IMG/VR virus record: IMGVR_UViG_3300031823_000006
Coordinates: 1-64,000 of that record
Length of the DNA stretch: 64,000 nt
From: a virus
Direction: 5' to 3' (one strand)
This document shows positions 56,077 to 62,823 of this stretch, in pieces (positions within the stretch are counted from its first letter, which is position 1; every line of letters begins with the position of its first letter). The notes beneath the pieces were generated by a model. That model was not told the DNA's origin, did no database searches, and was given only the letters and a program-made list of their open reading frames with translations. A program made the translations under genes and the position numbers.

Positions 56077-56642
56077 AGGCCCTCCCGAATCGTAATGTCC
56101 TCGGGCAGCGGTCCCGTCTCCTGCTCGCCGTCGTGGTAGTGGCCGTTTTCGCACTTGTAGGCGATCTGTCCCGGCTCGACGGTCACGCGCTCCATCCCCT
56201 CCCGCTCGCGCGTGATCTGCTGCGCTTTGCCTTCGATCGACGGGGCACCGCATATAGGGCACCGCGGCATCGACGGCGCTGCCGCCGCGCGCAAACCCGC
56301 GGCCACTTCACCGATCGACTTCCCCTCGCGGTTCGCTATCTCCTGGATCAGCGCGTTCGTGGAGACGAAGAACGGCCCTCCCTCCTCTCCCTGCTCGCGC
56401 AGATAGCCGTGATAGGTGTTCAGCAGCGCGAGCGCTTCTCGCAGGCCGGCCGTAGGCTTCTGCTCGTGCCCGTACATCGCGTGCATCGCCGCGCTGTATG
56501 CCTGCGGCGCCGGGTGGTTCTCCTCCAGCCATCCCTCCGCTGTCTGCTGGAGCTCCAGCGGCAACGCACGGAACGCTGGCTGCTCGCTAATCGTCCGCAG
56601 GATCGCCACGATCTCCACATGCTTCACATCATCCAACGCCAT
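56073..56642 (-). CDS. zinc-ribbon hypothetical protein
   Basis: 189 residues headed by a start-associated element. Helical N-terminus (HVEIVAILRTISEQPAFRAL), an all-helical middle and SMPRCPICGAPSIEGKAQQI with a later KCENGHYHDGEQETG zinc ribbon. The pattern is of a regulatory or nucleic acid-binding protein. Confidence 0.6.
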   Translation of the reverse strand: MALDDVKHVEIVAILRTISEQPAFRALPLELQQTAEGWLEENHPAPQAYSAAMHAMYGHEQKPTAGLREALALLNTYHGYLREQGEEGGPFFVSTNALIQEIANREGKSIGEVAAGLRAAAAPSMPRCPICGAPSIEGKAQQITREREGMERVTVEPGQIAYKCENGHYHDGEQETGPLPEDITIREGL

Positions 56643-56647
56643 CGGAC

Positions 56648-56685
56648 ACTCCTCGCTCGGGTGCGAAGGAGGATAACAGCGTTAC
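56648..56685 (-). promoter_or_regulatory. start-associated element
   Basis: Inverted repeat GTAACGCTGTTAT (56673-56685), box ACCCGAGC (56655-56662), GAGGAGT, ATG at 56642. Confidence 0.68.
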
Positions 56686-56728
56686 CCCTCGGCGTGCAAG
56701 CCGACCCGTCTACGCCGCTGCGCGCAGG

Positions 56729-57109
56729 TCACGCCTGAAGGTCATAGTGACATTCGTAGAAGCTCGGCGTAAACTCGCCGTCGCTGGCGATGCTCAACAG
56801 CACGATTTCCCCGTTCGTCTCGACGCTGGCGAGCGCCGACACCGACACCGTATTGCCGTCCCGAACCGTTATGAGCTTGCGCTTCTTCGGCCACACCGCT
56901 TCGGGCAGCGTCCCGAGCACCATGTTTTCGCCGGCGTTGGCAAGGTTGATGACGCCACGCAAGTAGACCATGCCGAAGCCGTCCTCGGCGTACTCAGCAG
57001 GGTCATAGGGATCACCGAAGTTGGAGCTATTCGTCCCGAGCGGCAGCGCGTTCCACACGAGCGCCGATACTCCGGCTCCCCCTGCGCCCGATCCCGGCGT
57101 GTAGCCCAC
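56729..57109 (-). CDS. fibre-head-like virion surface protein
   Basis: 126 residues, last gene of the late cassette. Gly-rich start, then MVYLRGVINLANAGENMVLG and LPEAVWPKKRKLITVRDGN. The xLRGx(I/V)(x)...G..(I/L)(G/A)TLP(x)(x)xxP pattern and the final TPSFYECHYDLQA strand are typical of C-terminal beta heads of tail fibres. It probably sits on the virion surface and touches the host. Confidence 0.6.
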   Translation of the reverse strand: MGYTPGSGAGGAGVSALVWNALPLGTNSSNFGDPYDPAEYAEDGFGMVYLRGVINLANAGENMVLGTLPEAVWPKKRKLITVRDGNTVSVSALASVETNGEIVLLSIASDGEFTPSFYECHYDLQA

Positions 57110-57112
57110 TGC

Positions 57113-57391
57113 TCAACCCACGTAGGTCGCGCTCACCGCGAGCTCTACTTCGCCACTCGCGCACACCACCCACACCTCTTCAGCCGCGATCGTCGTGCTG
57201 TCCCACGAAGCGCCGTGCGCCAACGGGAAGCCTTCGCCCACCACCTTGTCTTCGGCGTCCACGAGCTCAACGCCGAGCGCTGCGTCCAGGTTCAGGACCG
57301 TCACGTCGTAGGTGCCCGAGCGAGCCTGACTACCTTCCGGCGGGAATATCTTCACCGCTTCGGTGTGCTTCGCCTTCAGCCGGCGAATCAT
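57113..57391 (-). CDS. small beta-rich virion candidate
   Basis: 92 residues. TYDVTVLNLDAALGVELVDA and EEVWVVCASGEVELAVSATY form a beta sandwich with few helices. Located between two likely surface proteins in the late cassette. Confidence 0.5.
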   Translation of the reverse strand: MIRRLKAKHTEAVKIFPPEGSQARSGTYDVTVLNLDAALGVELVDAEDKVVGEGFPLAHGASWDSTTIAAEEVWVVCASGEVELAVSATYVG

Positions 57392-57398
57392 GGAGCGC

Positions 57399-57728
57399 CT
57401 ACGCCGTGCCGGTGGCGATGCCGACGTTGCCCGCAGGCACCACGCCGATGATGCGGAAATTGACCGTGGCGCCGACGCCAGCCCCGAAGATCGTGCCGCC
57501 CTGATAGGGCACCGTCAGGAACGATGGCGTCTTTTCGGACACCTTCGCGGGGATGATGTAGGAGTCCACCGTTGTCGCGGCCTCTTCTTCGGTGAAAATC
57601 TCCAGGCCGTGCCCTTCACTCAGATTTTCGATCCGTACCAGCGTGACCTCCGGGTTGCCCTGAAAGTCCGCCAGCTTGTGAGCTTTGCCGCTGGCGATGA
57701 CCGCTGCTGTGCCGGTGACGATCTCCAT
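57399..57728 (-). CDS. beta-rich virion candidate under a late promoter
   Basis: 109 residues from ATG 57728 (MEIVTGTAAVIASGKAHKLA). The start is fixed by the late promoter 7 nt upstream. Strands continue VTLVRIENLSEGHGLEIFTE and TIFGAGVGATVNFRIIGVVP. It starts a three-gene set with virion character in the middle of the early region. Confidence 0.55.
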   Translation of the reverse strand: MEIVTGTAAVIASGKAHKLADFQGNPEVTLVRIENLSEGHGLEIFTEEEAATTVDSYIIPAKVSEKTPSFLTVPYQGGTIFGAGVGATVNFRIIGVVPAGNVGIATGTA

Positions 57729-57735
57729 GAACGGC

Positions 57736-57764
57736 AGGATATCGCCGCCCCAGGAACGTAACCC
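57736..57764 (-). promoter_or_regulatory. late-type leaderless promoter in the early region
   Basis: Minus strand GGGTTA at 57759-57764, 17-bp spacer, TATCCT at 57736-57741, then 7 nt and ATG 57728. Identical layout to the structural-gene promoters. Confidence 0.6.
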
Positions 57765-57765
57765 C

Positions 57766-58047
57766 TCAGAACGGGAGCGCGTCCTGCTCCGGCACGGCGG
57801 CCAACCGCGCCTCACCCGAGCGCACAGCCTCCAGTCGTGGTGCGAGCTCACGCGCCTTCTCGCGCACGAACACCGCGTCGATCGGGCTCAGCTTGTACTC
57901 GGTCAGTGGGCCGCGCATCGCCTCATCCCTCATCACGTGCAGCAGACAGTCCCGCATGTAGCGCTTCGCGCCAGCCTTCAAGCCGTCCTCCAGGTCAGCG
58001 AACGCGCGGGCAATATGCCCATCCGGCGGGATGCGGAGCTCCGTCAC
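57766..58047 (-). CDS. hypothetical protein
   Basis: 93 residues from GTG 58047 (GTGA overlap with the ASCH gene). Helical: GHIARAFADLEDGLKAGAKR and KLSPIDAVFVREKARELAPR. No family recognised. Confidence 0.5.
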   Translation of the reverse strand: MTELRIPPDGHIARAFADLEDGLKAGAKRYMRDCLLHVMRDEAMRGPLTEYKLSPIDAVFVREKARELAPRLEAVRSGEARLAAVPEQDALPF

Positions 58048-58385
58048 AGCGCTTCGATCTCCAGGCGCCACACGCTCGCGCCGAGCGGATATGCGCCGTT
58101 GATGCCACGGAAGCCATCCTCGAAGGCGCGCTCGTCCTCGAAGCCCTCCCTGCGTGCCTCCTCGTCGCCCACGTGCTCCAGCGGTATCCGCTCGACCTTC
58201 AGCACGCGAGCATCCCCCACGCGAGCGATCCCACGGCCGGGGTTGACCGCGAATACCTGGCCGACCTTATACCCGCATTTACCCACCCACCACGGCGATC
58301 GGTCGTTCACGTGGTTGCACAATCGCCGCGTGACCGTCTTGCGGCCTTCCATCACCTTGATCGCCAAGTCCTCGCGGAAGATCAT
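58044..58385 (-). CDS. ASCH-domain-like protein
   Basis: 113 residues. Opens MIFREDLAIKVMEGRKTVTR followed by RL, the FRxxxxxxI(x)(x)GxKTxTxR start of ASCH domains, then YKVGQVFAVNPGRGIARVGD and ARVLKVERIPLEHVGDEEAR with a final RREGFEDERAFED helix. ASCH domains resemble PUA domains and bind RNA or nucleosides. Role in this phage is unknown. Confidence 0.75.
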   Translation of the reverse strand: MIFREDLAIKVMEGRKTVTRRLCNHVNDRSPWWVGKCGYKVGQVFAVNPGRGIARVGDARVLKVERIPLEHVGDEEARREGFEDERAFEDGFRGINGAYPLGASVWRLEIEAL

Positions 58386-58654
58386 GCAGCAAGCACCGTC
58401 TCGGCAAACTCGGCTTCAGAGAGACGCCCACCCTCGACAGTGGCGATCCGCGGACCACCACCACCACGGCCGCCAGCCTCGACGTATCTGCTCATCTGCG
58501 GCGCGCACCCGGCGCAGAGCAGCACCCACGCCTTCCACTCGCGGCCCTCGTACACGCTGTCGATCTCGAAGCCGCGCCAGCCTTCGCAGCCCAACAGAAT
58601 CGGTCCCACCACGTCGGGCGCTATCGCACCGCAGGAGTCACACCGCCATCTCAT
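58382..58654 (-). CDS. zinc-ribbon small protein
   Basis: 90 residues. MRWRCDSCGAIAPDVVGPIL and WVLLCAGCAPQMSRYVEAGG supply CxxC...CxxC. A tryptophan-rich middle (WRGFEIDSVYEGREWKAWV) makes the beta sheet. Overlaps both neighbours by four bases. Confidence 0.6.
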   Translation of the reverse strand: MRWRCDSCGAIAPDVVGPILLGCEGWRGFEIDSVYEGREWKAWVLLCAGCAPQMSRYVEAGGRGGGGPRIATVEGGRLSEAEFAETVLAA

Positions 58655-58929
58655 CGTTTGCGGTGTTTAGAGGCGTTCGGGCAGGTGGCGAAGTGCGAGA
58701 CGAACAAGCCCACCCACGGCTCGCCGCGGCTCGCGGCTTGCCGCTTCAGCGTCTCGATCTCCTGCGCCGACTGGTAGACCGCCACGCCGGGCTTGCCCTG
58801 CTGGCGCATCGAAAGCACGATGTTCCCGGTCGGCACGCGCTGATAGTCCACCGGCATCGGCTTCCCCTTCTCGGTGACGGCCCACTCGATCGGAGCTCCA
58901 CACGATTTGCAATGCGACAAGACGCCCAC
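58651..58929 (-). CDS. zinc-ribbon small protein
   Basis: 92 residues. LSHCKSCGAPIEWAVTEKGK then PMPVDYQRVPTGNIVLSMRQ and LFVSHFATCPNASKHRKR. The CxxCGAPI(x)W(x)xTxxGKxMP(V/I)D pattern is widespread in actinobacteria and their phages. Confidence 0.65.
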   Translation of the reverse strand: MGVLSHCKSCGAPIEWAVTEKGKPMPVDYQRVPTGNIVLSMRQQGKPGVAVYQSAQEIETLKRQAASRGEPWVGLFVSHFATCPNASKHRKR

Positions 58930-58935
58930 GCTACT

Positions 58936-59211
58936 TCACCCCGCCAACTCGCGCACGGCCGCAGCGTCGCTCGCGTGATCGCCGGTCGGTTCGAGGAGTG
59001 CCGGGTCAATGCCCTGCATCGCCAGCGACGTGAGCGCATGGTCACGCGCAAGCGTCAAGCTCGTCTCGATTTCGCTGTTGTGCTGCTTGAAGCCGCCGCT
59101 GGCGACCATCTGCAAGTGCTGATCCGGCGTCAAGTCCTCCATCAGCTTCAGCCGCCGTTCGACTCTCTCCAGGAGCTCGCCCGCTCGCCGCGCGTGGCCT
59201 GCTGCATCCAT
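58936..59211 (-). CDS. small helical protein
   Basis: 91 residues led by a start-associated element. HARRAGELLERVERRLKLME and ETSLTLARDHALTSLAMQGI make a helical protein. No family recognised. Confidence 0.55.
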   Translation of the reverse strand: MDAAGHARRAGELLERVERRLKLMEDLTPDQHLQMVASGGFKQHNSEIETSLTLARDHALTSLAMQGIDPALLEPTGDHASDAAAVRELAG

Positions 59212-59218
59212 CGTTCTG

Positions 59219-59257
59219 CCTCCTAATGCTCGGGTCTGCGGATGGTAACAGCGTTAC
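59219..59257 (-). promoter_or_regulatory. start-associated element
   Basis: Inverted repeat GTAACGCTGTTAC (59245-59257), box ACCCGAGC (59228-59235), AGGAGG (59219-59224), ATG at 59211. A near-consensus copy. Confidence 0.72.
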
Positions 59258-59732
59258 CCGTCGCCTGCGTCCTTGCGCTTGCCGACGCGCCACTTGTCCG
59301 CATGGCCGCGACCCTCCACACCACGACCCTGCGCCTTCGCCTGACGCGCGAACGCCGCACGCTGGCGACGCCCACGCCTGAAGTCCCGCGCCTCCGGTGC
59401 AAGTGACCCTCGATCGAGCGTCGTCACCGCCATGCACTCCTTCACGGGCATGGCGATATCGGGACCGAACCACAACCACCCTTCCGGCTCGTGAACCTCC
59501 TCCAAGGCCCGATTCCACCAAGGGGGGGGGCAATCTTAAACTCTGCGCACGCCGCCGCGATGCGCTCGATATCGGGTCGGAGCTCCTTCAGCGGACGCCG
59601 CGCGTCGCAACGGACACGCTGCGCCCACCTGCGGGCAGCATGTACCGAGACGAAGATCGCTCGACCATCAACGTGCAGTAGACACACCGCGTTCACAGGC
59701 CAACCCTCCGGCCGCTTCCAACGGCCGCTCAC
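59254..59732 (-). CDS. small protein interrupted at a 9-base homopolymer
   Basis: GTG 59732 opens a frame ending shortly after IAAACAEFKIAPP. Reading through the run of 9 (minus-strand C) bases with one extra base would give the natural continuation PWWNRALEEVHEPEGWLWFG and end at 59254; the combined length is 479 nt, one short of whole codons. As sequenced, the first frame makes 96 residues and the second has no good start. A sequencing indel, slippage or a real frameshift are all possible. Confidence 0.5.
59522..59530. repeat. 9-base G/C homopolymer within a gene
   Basis: The minus strand carries nine C residues at the point where the two parts of the gene switch frames. Confidence 0.7.
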
Positions 59733-59734
59733 GG

Positions 59735-60118
59735 TCAGTCTTCGAGCGTTTCCCGCTCGACCTTCGGCTTCTCCGGGCGCACATACCGCTCGCCCCCACT
59801 GAAGCCGTTTGTAGGAGGCGCCTTGTAGTCGCCGGGCTTCGCGTCCGGCGTGCCGGCCTTCCCGGCGTGTGCTTCGATCGCGGCGCGCTTACTGTCGCCG
59901 GTGTACTCCCCGACGACCACCCACGCCTCAGTCTCGGTGATCGTGCCCTTCGATCCCAATGCCTCGCGCACGGCCTTCACGTCCACGCTCGTCACGTCGT
60001 CCGGCAGCACAATCACGCGCTCGCGCTTCAGGATCGTGCGCCGCGTCGGCGCGCGCTCATCCTCTGGCGCCGGCGGCTGCTTGCCCTTCCCCTTGCCTGC
60101 TGTCGTCGTCTCGGCCAT
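59735..60118 (-). CDS. hypothetical protein
   Basis: 127 residues from ATG 60118 (ACGAGGAGAAGACG upstream). A Lys/Pro-rich start, then RVIVLPDDVTSVDVKAVREA and TETEAWVVVGEYTGDSKRAA suggest a strand-helix-strand fold, and a Pro/Gly tail follows. No family recognised. Confidence 0.5.
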   Translation of the reverse strand: MAETTTAGKGKGKQPPAPEDERAPTRRTILKRERVIVLPDDVTSVDVKAVREALGSKGTITETEAWVVVGEYTGDSKRAAIEAHAGKAGTPDAKPGDYKAPPTNGFSGGERYVRPEKPKVERETLED

Positions 60119-60416
60119 CGTCTTCTCCTCGTGTCGTTTTCACCGGCTCCTCACGCCCGCACAGTTCACACCGCTCGACGTGGAAGCCCTTCTCCCGCGG
60201 CGCGATCCGCACGCCGCAGCCTGCACAATGCCCGGCCGTGTGGCCGGCAAATATCCACCGCATCCTCGACCCGCGACCGCGGCGAAGATACAGCGCCCTA
60301 CCCGGTGCCCGCTTGCGATAGCCGCGGCCAGTGAGCGGGTCGATCCACCGCTCATCAGCCGACGCCACCGCCACGAGCGCGCCGTCCGCAGGACCATCCA
60401 CGCACGGCGCGCGCAC
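60057..60416 (-). CDS. zinc-ribbon protein next to Ku
   Basis: 119 residues from GTG 60416, two bases after the Ku stop, overlapping the next gene by 62 bases. HCAGCGVRIAPREKGFHVER and CELCGREEPVK form CxxC..CxxC. The end is Asp/Arg/Gly-rich. It may bind DNA ends or RNA alongside Ku. Confidence 0.5.
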   Translation of the reverse strand: MRAPCVDGPADGALVAVASADERWIDPLTGRGYRKRAPGRALYLRRGRGSRMRWIFAGHTAGHCAGCGVRIAPREKGFHVERCELCGREEPVKTTRGEDDGRDDDSRQGEGQAAAGARG

Positions 60417-60418
60417 CG

Positions 60419-61396
60419 CTACGCCTGCGCCAACTCCAGCGACTCCTTCAAGCTGTCGAGCAGCGGCGTCTCCACCGGCTGCTCGGGCACCTTGAAGCGC
60501 TCGATCCTATCCTCCAGTGCCAGCGCCATCACCTGCTCGCGGAGCTCCAGCGCATCGTCGCGCTGCTCAGCCAGCAGCTTCGAGGAGTCAGCCATCGCGC
60601 GCACGAGCTCGGATGCGTGCTCGTACTCCGCCGGCGTCGGCGCGTCCTCGGGCTCCATGACGATCTTCGCGCGCAGCGGGAGCTCGCGCCAATCCTCGGC
60701 CCATGCCAGTTGCAGCAGCAGCAGCGAGTAGGAGTCGCCGCGCGTGAAGGGCACGAGCACGCCCGTCGCCTGGCGCTTCGTCTTCGTCCACTTCACCACC
60801 AGCGCGCGCCGGTTGTCTTTCATCGCCTGGTAAAGCAGCGCGAGCACCTTCATGGTGTCGGCGCCGTCCACGCCCACGTAGTAGGACCCGATGACGCGCT
60901 CGCGCGGTACGCGGCCAATGTCGATCGCGCCCTGAATCTCCATGACCTCCAACTCCGTGATCTTGTCGATGTGCTCCAGCGCATCGGTGCAGTCCACGAA
61001 CTTCGCGCCGCCGGCGTCCTCCTCGTAGCCCGCGGCAACCCACACACCACGGCGCACTTCGTTCGGCTTCACGACCTGGCCCGAGCCCTCCTCGACCACC
61101 ACCATCTCGACGGCCACCGAGCCCCTGACGGGCTCCCTCGCGGCCTGCGGCTCAGCGACGCCGGGATCATCGTGGTCAGGACCGGGATCGAGCGCCAGCG
61201 GGTCGGGCTTCGCCGGCGCCCCCTTCTCGGGCTCGATCGCAGCGCGCATTTTCAACTCGCCACCATGCGGTCCAGCGCTCCCAAACTTGAGCTCCTTCGC
61301 CGGGTCGGCTGTCGTCTTGAGCAACCCGACCGGCACTTCGATCGTGCCCCACTTCAGCGTCGTCTTCGCGCTGATCTTCTTCGGTGCCTCAGCCAT
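60419..61396 (-). CDS. ku: Ku-family DNA end-binding protein
   Basis: 325 residues from ATG 61396, behind a start-associated element. The Ku core can be followed: TLKWGTIEVPVGLLKTT at the N-terminus, then an unusual Pro/Asp-rich insert (about 45-85), SGQVVKPNEVRRGVWVAAGY, KITELEVMEIQGAIDIGRVP, ERVIGSYYVGVDGADTMKVL, LLYQAMKDNRRALVVKWTKT and GVLVPFTRGDSYSLLLLQLA. The helical end closes the ring. Ku encircles DNA ends for non-homologous joining. Mycobacteriophages Omega and Corndog also carry Ku, thought to help circularise genomes with short ends. No ligase LigD is seen here. Confidence 0.85.
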   Translation of the reverse strand: MAEAPKKISAKTTLKWGTIEVPVGLLKTTADPAKELKFGSAGPHGGELKMRAAIEPEKGAPAKPDPLALDPGPDHDDPGVAEPQAAREPVRGSVAVEMVVVEEGSGQVVKPNEVRRGVWVAAGYEEDAGGAKFVDCTDALEHIDKITELEVMEIQGAIDIGRVPRERVIGSYYVGVDGADTMKVLALLYQAMKDNRRALVVKWTKTKRQATGVLVPFTRGDSYSLLLLQLAWAEDWRELPLRAKIVMEPEDAPTPAEYEHASELVRAMADSSKLLAEQRDDALELREQVMALALEDRIERFKVPEQPVETPLLDSLKESLELAQA

Positions 61397-61405
61397 CGTG
61401 ATCGT

Positions 61406-61430
61406 CCTCCTGCTCGGGTAATAGCGTTAC
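61406..61430 (-). promoter_or_regulatory. start-associated element before ku, compact copy
   Basis: Minus strand GTAACGCTATTACCCGAGC: the inverted repeat and the box are fused with no spacer, so box and repeat together form a nearly perfect 7-bp-arm palindrome. AGGAGG follows. Confidence 0.65.
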
Positions 61431-61468
61431 CCACAGGCTAGACGATCCCACGGCGGAACGCTCGTCGG

Positions 61469-62491
61469 CTACCGCAACCGCTTGGCTGCCACGCGCGCCT
61501 CGCCAGCCCACACCGCACAGGCGTGATTGAACGCCGCTGACGGGTACGCATGACGGTAGGGCGGATGCTGACAGTTGTGCCCGTGCGGGTTGGCCTTCGT
61601 ATGTGCGCCCAGCAGCCGGTCGAGCTCCGCCAAGTAAGCGCGCTCCTGCGCGTGCGTACGTGGCTTCGGCTTCGGCTTCGGCCTGACGTGGGAGAGCGCA
61701 AGCGCGCCAAGGTCTTCATCTCGATCGACTTCACCGACACCCGACACGACGCACGTGCCGCACCACTGGCGCAGCTTCATCGACGCGAAACTGAAGCCCG
61801 GCAGCGGAGACGCGAGACTGAAGCTCCACTCCGCCGGCCACGACACACCGCACGCGCCGCCGCGATAGGTCCCCGGCGAGCCGTACACGCCGACGATCCA
61901 GAAGTGATGCACGAGCACCGAGACGATCCCGCACGCTCGCGGGTACGCACTTGCGACCTCAGCATCCACGTAGGCGCCGAGCGTGATGCGCCGGCGCTCG
62001 CTCGCGGCCACGGCGATCAGCGTGTCCGCCTGCGCGGTGCTGCTGTCGCCTTCAGCGAAGATGTAAACCCCGACCTGCATCCCGGCTTCGTGAGCTCCCT
62101 GGACCTGCGAGGCGAAGAACGGATTCGAGGCGTGCGCGTTATCTGCGGCCTGCACGATGACGAAGCGGATGCCCTCGCGGTAGAGCTCGCGGAACGCCGG
62201 GTGCGGTTGATAGCGCGATATGTCAATGCCCTGCGTGTGTCCGCGCAGCGCCGGCGCGAGCTCCCCGAACTTCGGATGCTCGGGTTTGACGCCGTGGGCT
62301 TCAATTTCCTGGCGGATACATTCGCCCATCTCCGGCGGCTGCTTTGGATGACAGACGAACGGCGAGCTCGCCGGCGTCGTCACAGGCGGATGCGCCGCTG
62401 GCGCCGAGTGCGTGGTGCTCTTGCCGCACGCGCCGAGCGTAGCCGCGAGCAGGATCAGCAGAAGGGTGGGAAGTCGAAAGCGCTTTGTCAT
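61469..62491 (-). CDS. GH25 muramidase with lipoprotein signal
   Basis: 340 residues from ATG 62491 (MTKRFRLPTLLLILLAATLG, with AC and GKS directly after: a lipobox LGAC). A Pro/Ser/Thr linker leads to the catalytic domain: GHTQGIDISRYQPHPAFREL, FVIVQAADNAHASNPFFASQ, GMQVGVYIFAEGD and YVDAEVASAYPRACGIVSVL, which provides the D-x-E pair of GH25 lysozymes. A C-terminal extension has several Lys/Pro repeats and His. It cuts peptidoglycan; as a lipoprotein it would be membrane-held, which is unusual for an endolysin. Confidence 0.82.
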   Translation of the reverse strand: MTKRFRLPTLLLILLAATLGACGKSTTHSAPAAHPPVTTPASSPFVCHPKQPPEMGECIRQEIEAHGVKPEHPKFGELAPALRGHTQGIDISRYQPHPAFRELYREGIRFVIVQAADNAHASNPFFASQVQGAHEAGMQVGVYIFAEGDSSTAQADTLIAVAASERRRITLGAYVDAEVASAYPRACGIVSVLVHHFWIVGVYGSPGTYRGGACGVSWPAEWSFSLASPLPGFSFASMKLRQWCGTCVVSGVGEVDRDEDLGALALSHVRPKPKPKPRTHAQERAYLAELDRLLGAHTKANPHGHNCQHPPYRHAYPSAAFNHACAVWAGEARVAAKRLR

Positions 62492-62522
62492 GCAGGGGAA
62501 GCTACCCCCGCGTCCAGACAGG

Positions 62523-62630
62523 TCAGTCAAGTTCGCCAAGGTAGCGAGCGAAGTGCAACCACTCCACCAGCCCGAAGATCGCCGCACCCACGACGATCAC
62601 CAGTCCTGCCAGCCACAACCACTTACCCAT
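62523..62630 (-). CDS. 35-residue membrane protein beside the lysin
   Basis: ATG 62630 to TGA 62523 (MGKWLWLAGLVIVVGAAIFG, then LVEWLHFARYLGEL). One transmembrane helix fills most of the peptide. It sits just upstream of the GH25 gene in transcription order, so it is a candidate holin or lysis regulator. Confidence 0.55.
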   Translation of the reverse strand: MGKWLWLAGLVIVVGAAIFGLVEWLHFARYLGELD

Positions 62631-62640
62631 GCGTCAGAGC

Positions 62641-62823
62641 CTAGTAGCTCGACCAGCGGCCATCCTCAAGCGCCGGCAACTCGTCCAGCGCTTCGCGCAA
62701 CGCGAGCTCGATCGACTCCGCAGGATCACTCAGCCTGAAGCGGATCGAGCGCTGCGCCACTGTCTTCTCCTCGTCCATATCGTCCAGCCGGAGCACCACC
62801 GCAGCTTCGACGTTGCGCGCCAT
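62641..62823 (-). CDS. small hypothetical protein
   Basis: 60 residues. VEAAVVLRLDDMDEEKTVAQ then SIRFRLSDPAESIELALREA, alternating strands and a final helix. Start overlaps the stop of the J-domain gene. Confidence 0.5.
   Translation of the reverse strand: MARNVEAAVVLRLDDMDEEKTVAQRSIRFRLSDPAESIELALREALDELPALEDGRWSSY

Noticed and set aside
56687-56702. Short TCGGC/GCCGA stem after the surface-protein cassette
   Set aside because: Only five base pairs and no T run; too weak to call a terminator.
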